Source: Didymodactylos carnosus | Taxonomy: Eukaryota > Rotifera > Eurotatoria > Philodinida > Philodinidae | Assembly (NCBI GenBank): GCA_905250885.1 | Contig: CAJNOQ010001159.1 | Coordinates: 1-35,180 of the forward strand | Length of the DNA stretch: 35,180 nucleotides | Direction of reading: 5' to 3' | Translations under genes and position numbers: made by a program | Shown here: positions 1-10,552 of the stretch, piece by piece | How positions within the stretch are numbered: the stretch's first letter is position 1 | Layout of the letters: every line of letters begins with the position of its first letter | Notes under the pieces: generated by a model | What the model was told of the DNA's origin: nothing | What the model saw: only the letters and a program-made list of their open reading frames with translations | Database searches by the model: none

Positions 1-456
1 CAGAATTTAATTCAGGACAAAATGGTATAAATTGTGACTTCAACATTGAAATCATTTTGGCTGTTTCGAATTAAAAGAGAACAATGTCATAAGTCTGTCG
101 GGAAATAAGTTTTTTTGGTGTTTTCATATTTTCCACTTCAAATATTTCTTCTAAATTTTTGAAAATTACATCGAAAGATGCAGAATTTTATATAGAATTT
201 CATAGCACACTTAACATTTCAGAAGAATCGTTTAAAAATATTCCATACGTTTTTTTGTTATTCGTAGATGGACTTTTGAGTAGGTGTTAATCTTTGAAGT
301 TTTGCGCCCACAAGAAAGACTAATTTGAAGACTGCATTCGACATTTTTGTACCAAAATGAATTCTCTATCGAATGAGCTCAGAACCAGGTTTTAGAACGA
401 TTGTTAAGTACCTCAAAGGTAGAAAACAAAAATGCCTCATTATTTCTGCGCCACCC

Positions 457-772
457 GTTATTTTGGCACGTCCAAGTCCGCGGGAGCTTAAGTCCAAGTC
501 AAGTCCAAATTCGAGTCGACGTTCTTCATAACAATTTCTGTACTACACAGTACATTATAATCATATCTGACAGGTAAATAAAGTTTATCGATACATTGGT
601 GCATGTTTGACAAAAAAAAGACTAATAAATTAGGTATCAGATTATACCCATTCCGTTGTTGAATTGTAAAAGATTTTAACTCCTTGGACTTAAAACGAAC
701 TTGATAAAAAATCTCCAAATCTAAGTCCGTCAGAAAAGCCTTTAAGTCCGGACTTGGACTTGCCCACCTCTG
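457..772. mobile_element. Decayed hAT-like MITE
   Basis: The right end (749-772) reads outward-in as CAGAGGTGGGCAAGTCCAAG, a start typical of hAT terminal inverted repeats. The left end carries GGCACGTCCAAGTCCG (465-480), matching the right end over 16 bases with one mismatch. The outermost eight or so bases on the left do not match, and I see no target-site duplication. The word AAGTCC or its complement recurs inside both ends, as subterminal repeats do. There is no transposase, so it would be non-autonomous. The family call is an inference. Confidence 0.4.
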
Positions 773-857
773 GTTCTACTTAATATCTGTAGTTTGAAGC
801 TGAACTTGGATGTAAACTTATATCGTTAAAGTGTCAGTATATAATAAGCGTAATTAT

Positions 858-2933
858 TTATATATAATCTAATAATTGCATTCGTGAACGTAAAGGTTTA
901 GACTTTTCCAAGTTTTTAATGTCACTTTTGGTTGCAAATATTTCTACATGATTGCTTGATACAGTTGAATATCTTTCTATTTGTATAGCTAACGCGCGTT
1001 CAAGATAGTTTAATGCTTGCTTCATATTTTGATTTGCTGAATAAATGCGTGCGAAGCCAATGTAGGTTTTGGCTATGTCGGGATGGCTTAGTGGCAAACA
1101 TTGTTTCTGTAGTTTGTAGGCATTTTCAAAACATTCATTTGCATCCATAATATTGTTAGTTAGATAGTATGCGTAACCCATACGAATGAAATTTTTCGCA
1201 CAATCTGGATGATTACTGGGTACAAATTTTTTTGCACTTTCCTTAGCCAGTGTAAAATAATGGAGTGCATTTTGGATATTGCTGTCCAATAGCGCTATAT
1301 AACCTAAGGCAATGTATACCTTTGCTATTGATCGTTTATTCTGATGCTCATTTATTATTTTTTCTAACAAATCTTCTGCGCTACTTAAATCTCTGCTCAA
1401 TATACTGAGGTAACACCCTAATATTTGAACATCAAGATTGTCTGGTTCCAAATCTAATGCTTGCGCATGTAGATCAAGGGCACGATCATGTTTACCATTC
1501 CTCATATAAAATTCACTTAAATCACATTGAACTTGAACAAGTTGTTCTGTTTTGGCACCGAGTGCTAAACGAAAATAAGAATATGCATTGGTAAACAATC
1601 CTTTATAACAGAGTACTTTTCCATAGGCGTGCGCAGTGTTGTTCAAATTCAGTAAAGTACATTCGTAATAATTATATAGTTCTTTCACATCATCATCGAG
1701 TAACTGACACAGCTGAATCCCAATTAGCCAATATTGTTCATGTTCAACGTATTCCATTTTCGTTAAACGAAATTTTGAACCAAAATAAAATAAAATTTCC
1801 CTTTCATTATTATCATGTATGATTTCGGCGTATGGCAAGTGTTCGTCAAGTTTTAAATCAACTTTAATTTCCATAAGAACCGGCGTTACTTGAGCATTAT
1901 TATTGCTTTTAATTAATTCTAATGCTTGTGACAAATTGTAGGATGTCGAGTATATTTTATTAAAGGTCATTGTTTGACCTAAACTTTTTTTCATTAAATT
2001 AAATTCGCTAGTCGTTAAATGTGTGCCATGATACAATATTAACTTTTCATCTGGGTATTCGGTGACGAACTTTTTATGTTCATCAAGTAACGAAGTGTAA
2101 AACGCTGTCCAATAATATCGCAAATGCCACAATGAGTCTAGATCACTCGAATACATTTCACTCATTAATATGTCGTACAGAAATGTATCTTTAGTATACC
2201 AGAATATCGATTGTTCTGGTGTAAATGTTTCTATAAATTGATTCAGTTGGTCAAGACACTGTTTATTTTCATTATCGTTCGTTCCAGTGGAAATAAAGTT
2301 TTTAGCAAAGTCATAAAAGTCCTGTTGTTGACTATTATCGTTTGATGATTGACTAAGTAACAAACTAAAAGCTAGTTGATCCCACACGTTGTTGTCCGTG
2401 GTGTATCTATAACGTTTTGGTTTTTCTGCATCTTGTTGGTTAAAATCCGTTGTTGGTGTTTTTGTCGAAGTTTTCATTTGAACAATAGGATTATTTTGTA
2501 AGTCATACTTGATCATTTGTAAAATTTTTCCAAAATTTTTCGAAACATTTCGTACTTTATTACAGGAATTGGCCCATTTATTATGTTTGGCTTCATCCAT
2601 ACAATAAACATAGATGTCCGCTATTTGTGATAGCGGTTCAAGTTCACTTTTAACGATCATCTGTCCGTACTTGCCTGATAGAAGCGCAAAGAAAGAAGTA
2701 TCTCTCATGTCGTCCGATTTTATTTTGTCTAAGCATGTATTTGGATCGGTAAACGTTAAAACTATGTCAAATATTTCTTTAAGAGCTACTGCTGTTTCAT
2801 CTTCTTCATTTACATTGTCGTCAAGCCAAATCAAGCCAATCTGACTGTAACTAGAGCTTTTAGATATAATAGATGGTGCTGCTGTAGTGTGTTGCTCGCT
2901 TCTAATAAAAGCGTCGTCAGATACAGAAGCCAT
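858..2933 (-). CDS. ADP-ribosyltransferase domain protein with TPR repeats (bdelloid-type)
   Basis: This single-exon gene encodes 691 aa, starting at the ATG at 2933 (context AAAATGG). Residues 31-150 form an N-terminal alpha/beta region (LIWLDDN, LLSGKYG, YVYCMD) that I recognise from bdelloid ART-TPR proteins and that resembles a response-regulator fold. Residues about 235-410 are an ART domain of the R-S-E type: YHGT at 301-304, YSTS at 328-331, and the E-x-E pair E377/E379 in EREILF. Residues about 433-655 are TPRs; the last ones resemble kinesin-light-chain repeats (SHPDIAKTYIGFARIY). The family transfers ADP-ribose from NAD+ to protein side chains. There is no signal peptide, so it is probably cytosolic. 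The first ART arginine is replaced by H302, so activity is uncertain. The fold assignment is sound; the substrate is unknown. Confidence 0.85.
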   Translation of the reverse strand: MASVSDDAFIRSEQHTTAAPSIISKSSSYSQIGLIWLDDNVNEEDETAVALKEIFDIVLTFTDPNTCLDKIKSDDMRDTSFFALLSGKYGQMIVKSELEPLSQIADIYVYCMDEAKHNKWANSCNKVRNVSKNFGKILQMIKYDLQNNPIVQMKTSTKTPTTDFNQQDAEKPKRYRYTTDNNVWDQLAFSLLLSQSSNDNSQQQDFYDFAKNFISTGTNDNENKQCLDQLNQFIETFTPEQSIFWYTKDTFLYDILMSEMYSSDLDSLWHLRYYWTAFYTSLLDEHKKFVTEYPDEKLILYHGTHLTTSEFNLMKKSLGQTMTFNKIYSTSYNLSQALELIKSNNNAQVTPVLMEIKVDLKLDEHLPYAEIIHDNNEREILFYFGSKFRLTKMEYVEHEQYWLIGIQLCQLLDDDVKELYNYYECTLLNLNNTAHAYGKVLCYKGLFTNAYSYFRLALGAKTEQLVQVQCDLSEFYMRNGKHDRALDLHAQALDLEPDNLDVQILGCYLSILSRDLSSAEDLLEKIINEHQNKRSIAKVYIALGYIALLDSNIQNALHYFTLAKESAKKFVPSNHPDCAKNFIRMGYAYYLTNNIMDANECFENAYKLQKQCLPLSHPDIAKTYIGFARIYSANQNMKQALNYLERALAIQIERYSTVSSNHVEIFATKSDIKNLEKSKPLRSRMQLLDYI

Positions 2934-3179
2934 TTTAAATTACTTCTTACGTTAAGGTACGTTGTAGCAATTCTAAAATGAAAAATTGCTGAAGTGGAAC
3001 TTTGTCTATTTCAACTCTCATACTAACCTTGAACTCTCAAGTCAAGTTTTTCAACTGTCACGTTTGTTGTTGATCTTTTTTAATCAAATAACTGTGATTC
3101 TGTGCAAGTAAAAGCGACTTTTGCAATATAACTGACTCAAATAGCAGTCTTTTCTTTCTTCGTTGTGATCCCAAGTCGA

Positions 3180-3410
3180 CTTTCTTGTTTCATTCGCGAC
3201 GCGTACGCGTGGCATTCACTCAACTCGCAACGCTATCGCTAAAAATTCGCTATTGTCGCGGAGTGATCGCGACCAATTCTTATTTTTCGAAAAATTTGGG
3301 ATTCACGATCGCGACGCAACAATTTTTTCTTATAGAGATCGCGTTTGCGTGTTGAAATCCCGCTATGACTCGCTATTGCGACTTGCGATAAATGAAATCG
3401 CAGTTTATCT
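3180..3410. repeat. CpG-word cluster, possible MITE remnant
   Basis: In an AT-rich setting this stretch is dense in CG words: GCGACGCGTACGCG, GATCGCGAC twice, and the direct repeat TCGCTATTG at about 3247 and 3370. The words occur in both orientations, as in subterminal repeats of DNA transposons. I could not define terminal inverted repeats or a target duplication. The two overlapping ORFs of 60-80 codons here have no recognisable family. Confidence 0.3.
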
Positions 3411-3560
3411 ATTTCTTTTTTGTTTTTCAAAGAAAATAATATAACCAGAAGCAAATAGTCGACACAGAATAAGTACACAACAATTTTAGTGAGAATGTTA
3501 GTCAGCAGAGGTAATTTTGTTTACTCACAAACTTAAACTATTCCTCTCAGTCATTTTTAA

Positions 3561-3890
3561 GAAGCAAACCGAGTGTCCAAATCTCCTGGTTTGACCAAGA
3601 GACTCCTGATTTTTAGATTTTTCTCATGATGAAAATTCTTCTGATTTCAGAAGCTAATTTTTAAGATTTTTTCCTGATTTTCAATTGTTTTCCTTATCGA
3701 TTTTGTTTTTCCAACACTGAGATTATCAAAAAAAAATACTTTTTTGATAAAGTTATTGGATTTTTTTATTTTTCTTGTCCAAGAAAACACTGCCTGATAC
3801 TCCTGCTTTTCTCCTAGCTTCGAAAACAAAATCTTCTAATTAACTCCTGATTTTTTACGAAAAACTGAATTTGGTCACCCTGGAAACAAA
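3561..3890. mobile_element. hAT-like MITE with 8-bp target-site duplication
   Basis: The element spans 3569-3882 (314 bp). Its ends are CCGAGTGTCCAAAT on the left and, reverse-complemented, CAGGGTGACCAAAT on the right, 11 of 14 identical. The flanking octamers are GAAGCAAA (3561-3568) and GAAACAAA (3883-3890), 7 of 8 identical. An 8-bp duplication plus CAG-type ends is the hAT signature. TCCTGATTTT words recur inside (about 3603, 3672, 3846). There is no coding capacity for a transposase. Confidence 0.7.
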
Positions 3891-6302
3891 ACAGGCTCAT
3901 CATGCTCAGAAAATGTAGCGAATATAAAGACTTTACTTGTGTTGATGGTTGCTGTTACCACTAATGTGAGTATCTCGGTGTAAGCTCGCTTTACTGTTTA
4001 TGACTTTCAGGATGTAGCGATGATCAGTTCGGTCCTGATTGATACACGGAGGATTGGGATGTAAATCATTCCGCCTCATTTACAGGATGCTAAATTGGCT
4101 TTAGCAACGAACTGATCCTGGCGATAATATCCATAGATATACATTCTCTGAAAGTCCAAGCATAAATGTTTTCTTCACATAAGGCAAACGTTACCGTAAC
4201 GGTAAAACTCATTGGCGAACAAAAAGACGTCAACCTTAAACTTACTGTTGCTTTGAGATCAAACTCCAGTCATATGTTGCATCGAAGTTGAGAAATAGAT
4301 GGAAGAAAAACTTAAAGAAAAAGAATGAAGTTTTTAAAATATTTTCAACAAATTCGTAAAAACTCAAAAATCAAATATTGCTCAGAGTGAATCGCGAATT
4401 TAGCGCGATCATTCTTGGACCACGACAAAACCGTGATCATAAAATAAGACTCTTATTTCGCAATCATAACCACATTACGTAAATTACGTGCATGAAAATC
4501 AAGGCATGTGTCTAAAACAAATTGTAAATTTTAGTCTCCTAAGTGAATCTTAAGTGTTCAGACTAATTTAAACAATGTAAGCGCTAAAAGCAATGAAAGT
4601 ACAGTTCGATAAATTTGCAGACTAGTCTCAATAATATGGGTGGCGGAAATACCAAAAGTCCTCAAATTCTTAGTGTATTAAAGTGTACTAGAGCGTTCAC
4701 GTTAAAAGCAAAAATTAATTTTCTGCTCACGTAATGTACCTGGTCTTCAATATGCACGATTAAAACAGCATGCACATTTTTGATAATAATTAGTAGCGGC
4801 GCGAAAAGGTTGAAGCAGGGTGACTGTAGTTCCAAAAATCGGAGTAAATTCACTCTATTTTCTACAAAACTGGATTAAATTTCTCGTATTTTTGGTTACA
4901 ATCCGGGCAAATTTCGATCCAAATTTCTGAAAGCAGGAGCATGTATATTCCTCATGGCGCCACTGATAATAACTCGCTCAATTGAGATTTGATTTTTAAA
5001 ACTTTTTATCTTTCGACTTAGGAAACTTTATCCTACCGAAAAATAACACCCATTGTATACTATGGTCATATGTATTTTAACAGAGGAAAAAAGTGTGTAA
5101 CAGACATGTGGAAACAGACACACAAACAAGCACGAGTTTCAAGACGAAAAAGCGTGGATTCTGTACGCAGAGCGTATAGACCATACGTATTTTTTTTTCT
5201 TCACAGCAGTATTATTAGCACGAAATAGAAAAAGAAAAAATGAGAATCTTTGTGTATCGCACGACTAGTGTTGTCATGCAATCAGGTAAGAAAAAAGCTG
5301 ACGGTGGAGAACAAGAAAGAGAAAAAGGTATAAAACGTAATAGATACCAGAATAAGAATTGTTTGATGAAAAAAAGAAAACGATAATTTGAATTCTTTAG
5401 TGCGCCATTATTTTGAGTGAATGTTGGCGACCCATCAAATAACAGCGCACTCTGCGCTATACTTCAGTGTCCATTACTTATTTTCAAATTTTGCTGTGAT
5501 TAAAAAAACAGCGAAGAAGAAATGACTTACTGACGGCTACAAGAAAGCCACAGTGTATTTCCTTGTGTACTATTGATTTCATTTCTAATTAGTAATTCTA
5601 GCGCTAAATAGCCATGATAGAGGGTATTTTTAACAATTTTATACTTTTATCTTAATAATAAATGATTATAAATTCTTGACCTGTTCAATTACATGCCAAA
5701 GAACTAATAAATTTTGCTTATGGGTGGTGTATCAATGTGAATATTTATCTATCCCTCATTTAAAAGTTCAAAAGCCAAATACACACATATGTCGTCGTGG
5801 TTCAATTTTATTTTATTCTTTTTATGATCGTACATATAATACAGAAAAGAAAAAGGGAAGAAAAAATTTCGATTCTCTCTACTTTAAATTTCTAATAGAA
5901 TGAATATGAACATATAGGAGCACTGGTGAACTGTTGACCAAATATATGTATGGTAGTTCTATGTACGTACAAGAAAGAGAGAGAGAGTTCATAGCAATGA
6001 TGAAACAGTATTCATTTTATTCTCATCTATTCATTGTGACGTTTATAAGTTGTTTTGTCGTTATTTTTCCTGCCTTTTCTTTTTTTTCTCTAAATCTCTG
6101 TCCCACCACCTCTGCTTATTTATGGTGAAAATTGTTTTATTTTTATGACTACTGATGTAATAATAGGAAAGAATCGATTGTATTATAATACTTACTCATA
6201 TTCTAGCAGTCATCAACAACATATGCAACAGGTTCTAAACTTAACGTCGTCGTTCATTCACTAAGTTTCATTTCATAAACATTTATAAGTATAAAAACAA
6301 GT
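3891..6302. other. Gene-poor intergenic DNA
   Basis: I see no supportable gene. A 10-bp inverted pair, GATCAGTTCG (near 4023) and CGAACTGATC (near 4103), could form a hairpin. A short palindrome TTACCGTAACGGTAA lies near 4192. A GA-rich microsatellite lies near 5972-5988. Short ORFs around 5676-6128 are AT-rich and have no family resemblance. The last few hundred bases are the presumed promoter and 5' UTR of the LRR gene. Confidence 0.5.
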
Positions 6303-8879
6303 ATGATGTTAATAAGTCAATTATCTCTAGGAATTTTCCTATTTCTTATTGAGCCATCGTTTACACAATTTAACTCGTCACTCCTTTCATCTCTTTCAAT
6401 AACAATACCAACAACAAGCACTACAGGTAAATGGAAATATAATTAAGAAATTTAATGGGTCATTTTTTGCCAATATATGAAAACAAAATAATTCGTAAAC
6501 ATATGTCTTTTACCCTAAAGAGCCCAATAACTTCCTTCTCTATGGATTATCAGAAAATTACTAAATATTCTCGGATAAAACAGTTCTAGAAAATTTTAAC
6601 CATTATCACATTATTTTCTCGTTAAAAGCCAATTTAACCAAGGAAAGGTTAGTGTCAATCACATGTGTTGTTTTAATAGCTCACAAAAATTCACACTATT
6701 GTCGAGAAATGCATTAATTACTAAACGTGCTGTCGAATTTTATACACTGTTTGTAGCAATAGTAAAAATACCACATGTATTTTAATTTAATGAGATGAAA
6801 ATTTGAGAAGTTTTAATTTTTTAACTTCGCTATTCGTAAGCAAATGTAAGTTTGAGTGATAACATTCATATGCATCGGAAAGATGATGCACTGTTACAAA
6901 CAAGTACTACAATTGCACTGTTATTTTACCTACTGTTATTAAATTAAAAAATGTTTTATTTTCAGTAAATTTGTCCGTTACTATCTGTTTTTATTAATTT
7001 AGTATTAATGCCAAATGTACCAATCACAATGACGTCATCAAACTGTTCTGCTTGTAAATATTCGTGTCGATGTACTATCGATCCTATTTTCATGTCAATG
7101 AATTGTTCATCATATCTACTAAATATCACTTATGACGGTTGTTCAACCGACTGGTATGAAATCAATTTTTCATCTCGAAATTTAGAGTATTTAAATCATG
7201 ATACCTTTAAACAATTACGAACAAAACGTTTATTATTAAAATCAAATTTAATCTCATTAATTGATGATACAACGTTTACATCTATGTCGGTTATACTTGA
7301 ATATCTTGATTTACAACTAAATCAATTACAACAATTAACAAATTGGATACCAACACTAAAAACACAATTGAAAGAACTGAATATTGCCTCAAATCAGTTA
7401 GAAACATTAACACATCTAGAAACATTGACAAAACTGGAAGTATTGAATGTATCAAGAAATCAAATACATGTATTTCCAAAAGAATTACACTATCTAATAT
7501 CATTGATCACTCTTGATTTGTCATATAATAAACTTTCGTCAATACCAAGATATGCATTAAACGGATTAACAAATTTAACATACTTGTCATTTGCATCAAA
7601 TCGAAATTTATCATGTAAGTATATATTCTCTTCAACAATTCATTCTATTATTAACATACAGAGTTTTATGGTTTTATGAAAATTGAGAAGACAAATACTG
7701 AGAGGAAAAATACATTGGTATTGATAGTTGAACTCGAGTGATTGACATTGTTCTTAGTAGATCAACGCTCTAACCCTTAAGCTACAGTCTAATCACATGT
7801 ATTCGTCTGAATGATCTTAACTATCAAACAGTAGACTGCAATCGACTGACCTCTAACGAGAATTTGAATGTCTATTATATGTGGTAACAGTTTGACAATT
7901 GAAATCATTCATTTAGATACAATACATGTATTTTCTTCACAACATTTGTCTTCAAATTTTATACATCCACAAAACCATATACGTTTACTGTCATAATGAG
8001 TTCTGATAATTTTACAATTAGAAATTAAGATTATTTTTTCAATAAAGAAAAGACATTACCATCTTCAAATTTTCTGTTTTATTTTCTTCAGGTATTATTC
8101 AAGACTCATTTAAATATTTAAAATCTTTAAAATCTTTGGATTTATCTAGTACAAATTTAAAAGATTTGGATGCATGTTCATTTAATCAATTAGTCAAATT
8201 ACAAATATTGAAAATTGAACTTGTTCCATTAAATTGTACATCATGTTGGTTACGAATTGCCTATGAAAACAATATTCAAACATTAGGTCAATGTATTGAT
8301 GTCACTCAAACATTTAATTTATCAAATTCTCTAAGCACATTATCTCGTTGGTGTCAAACAACGGCAGTTAATTGTTCAACGGATTATTGTGAACCGGGTA
8401 CATATTTAAACATTGATATACCATCATCAGCTCTAAGTGTTCAATCAAAACGTAGTCAACATAGAAATTTAGATATTATATTGGGTATCATTTTCGGTAC
8501 AATTGGATTAATTACTCTACTTGTTATTGCCTTTATTTTAAATCGTTTACGGCAAGGAAAAAAACCATGTTTTTTAAATGTTAAAAAACGTTCAACAACA
8601 ACATCAACAAGAACAATTGTTTCAAATGATCCATCAGTTATTGAATCGGTTGTTACTCATGGTGGAAATGGAAACAATCGTGACCAAATCTATGCCAATA
8701 ATTACATAGATAAAACTCGTTCAACAAAAGATAGTAAAAAGAGACTAAATTTTGGTTACGATAAACATAATCCCGTATTTTCTACAAATCCATCACAATT
8801 GAAAAACGAGAATAATTTAATTATTGAAAATACCTATACTGGAGGAAATAATAATGGATCATTTTCGGAAGATTTGTAA
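6303..8879 (+). CDS. Leucine-rich repeat single-pass membrane receptor-like protein
   Basis: Three exons, 6303-6426, 7003-7614 and 8092-8879, join in frame across GT-AG introns (576 and 477 nt) to give 507 aa. Exon 1 encodes a signal peptide (MMLISQLSLGIFLFLIEPS) and a Ser/Thr-rich stretch. Residues about 56-78 are a cysteine-rich LRR N-cap (NCSACKYSCRC). About seven LRRs follow (for example LKELNIASNQL and LITLDLSYNKL), then an LRR C-cap with cysteines (LNCTSCWL to DYCEPG). Residues 373-395 are a hydrophobic membrane span (ILGIIFGTIGLITLLVIAF). The 112-aa cytoplasmic tail is rich in Ser, Thr and Asn and shows no TIR, kinase or phosphatase domain. The likely role is cell-surface recognition or adhesion; the ligand is unknown. 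Without exon 1 the protein would lack a signal peptide, which supports the splice. Intron 2 interrupts the LRR region. Confidence 0.82.
7713..7791 (-). repeat. tRNA-like fragment (possible SINE head) in LRR gene intron 2
   Basis: Read on the minus strand, TGTAGCTTAAGGGTTAGAGC resembles a tRNA D-arm and polymerase III A box. About 45 bases on, GAGTTCAACTAT resembles a B box (GGTTCGANTCC). The acceptor, anticodon and T stems do not pair properly, so it is not a functional tRNA. A degenerate tRNA copy or the head of a tRNA-derived SINE fits best. Confidence 0.3.
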
Positions 8880-9921
8880 CTTACATAAAACAAACAATTT
8901 GTTTAATTTTTTTGATTGTAATTATCTAAAAGATAAAAGATATTGTCGCTTATAAAAAGAAAAAAAAAAAGGCTGAATAATTCTAGCAATCAGTTAAAGC
9001 ATATGTTACATCCATGTAAGAAAGCTGTTGACCAAAAAATTATTCTCGATTTTAAAAACGGAAGAACGTCAAATAGATGAATGTATTTTGAAGTATACTT
9101 ATATAGAATATATAAGTATCTCAAACAGAACTAATGGCATTTTCGAATGAAACAACAAACACACTCTTACTAGAAAAATAAAATTGTAAAAAAATGAAAA
9201 TTTTTAAACAAATAAAACATACCACTAAAGTGTATCATTGAACACGGTAAGATAGAATAAACAAACTACGCTCGCCATCTCTTCTATCTTGGTATATTAG
9301 ATTTTTAATATTTTGAACTGAGAATATCAGTTCGGCTTCTAACAGAAAGTGATCTAATGCGTAAGAAAAAATAGAGTAGTAGTGTATCAATAGAGATAGA
9401 TCGTAGAAAATCAGCAAAAGTGAATATTTATTAACCAAAGTTATTACAGTACAGTCGTTAGATTGTTGTTGTAAATACTTCACTATGTCATACAATTCTA
9501 TAGATGAGAGTTGAAAAGCAGAAAAAGACCTGATATTTATATTTTTACTTGTTTTGAGTTTTAAATCAATATATAACGCACATTTTCTTTGACAACTCTT
9601 CTGTTTTTTGTACAAAATATAAAATTAAATACGATCACAAGGGAGACTTTTTACGGATATGTGAGTCAAAAGATACTCAAAAACTAACATTTAGATAATA
9701 TCAATGAAATCATCTCAAATGTCAGAAGAAAAAAGCGTTGTGAGTATATCAGGCACAGAATATATTGAAGAACATTTTTTTTACAGACAACTTGGAAGTA
9801 GTTATCTGATTTACTTTGTTCTACCTTCTTCTATCTGTATGGACGTTTTCAAAATCTTTATGTTCTCAAATATTCTTTCTTCTATAACATAAGTGCTTGG
9901 GATTAGCGCAGTTTACCGTTT
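8880..9921. other. Intergenic, 3' UTR of LRR gene and promoter of next gene
   Basis: No supportable gene is seen. A minus-strand ORF of 126 codons (9235-9615) is open but AT-driven in composition and resembles no family. An AATAAA-containing stretch near 9178-9215 could serve polyadenylation of the LRR gene. Confidence 0.4.
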
Positions 9922-10552
9922 ATGGCGAAAGATTTACAAAACACTGATCATTGGTCAAAAATGAGAATGAATGTAAGTGTCCATCTTCTTTTGAAAAAAA
10001 AAATACCTTACATGTATCTTTTTTCTTTTGGAGGCTATAAAAAATTCGATTAATTCTTTACAGAAAGGGCGTGTTTTAAATTGGCAAAAACATTGTAAAT
10101 CAGGTTTGTCATTGATGTTTACAACGATCTAATAATCGTTATTTTTCTAAAAAAGTTTTATGTTTAAGAAGTTGAACGAGAACTCGAGTCAGCTGCTAAA
10201 GGCAATCGTGATTTGGATAGATCTTTCTCTAAACCACCCGTTCAAGTGTACAATTTTCAAGATTTAATAACAATAGAACTTGGTGGCCGTGTGCCTGGTG
10301 CTGGTCATGCGGCAAAATATTCAAAAAAAAATGGTTATCATCAAATGGTGGATAATAGTCACCAACCAAAGCGAACACTTTGTAAGTTGAAAAATTTTAT
10401 ATTGAGGTGCCATCTTACATTCACTCTATCTTGTAGATTCTAAAGGTACAATAATAAGCGACAGATACACTTTAATTACACCACCATCCTACCAACTAAA
10501 GCAATTTGTAAGAAGTCGTTGTCCTGTTTTACAATGTCCATTTAAAATATGA
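9922..10552 (+). CDS. Unrecognised 139-aa protein, four exons
   Basis: Four exons, 9922-9972, 10064-10103, 10169-10381 and 10437-10552, join in frame across short introns of 91, 65 and 55 nt, all GT-AG. The start ATG at 9922 follows an in-frame TAG at 9904. The product begins MAKDLQNTDHW. A charged, probably helical segment follows (residues 18-45), then a Gly-rich conserved-looking core (ITIELGGRVPGAGHAAKYS, 64-82) and a C-terminal part with two cysteines (RCPVLQCPFKI). It has no signal peptide, membrane span or enzyme motif that I know. The consistent phases through three introns make a real gene likely. The small, basic, Tyr/Pro-containing character resembles small axonemal proteins, but I cannot name a family, so function is left open. 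Confidence 0.65.

Noticed and set aside
3903-4060. A cysteine-rich short frame (CSEYKDFTCVDGCCYH) followed by a GTGAGT...TTTCAG pair of intron size
   Set aside because: A stop codon precedes the donor in that frame, and the downstream piece stops within nine codons, so no coherent exon pair can be assembled.
9235-9615. 126-codon open frame on the minus strand
   Set aside because: AT-driven composition, no recognisable domain, no neighbouring exons, and it sits where 3' UTR and promoter sequence are expected.
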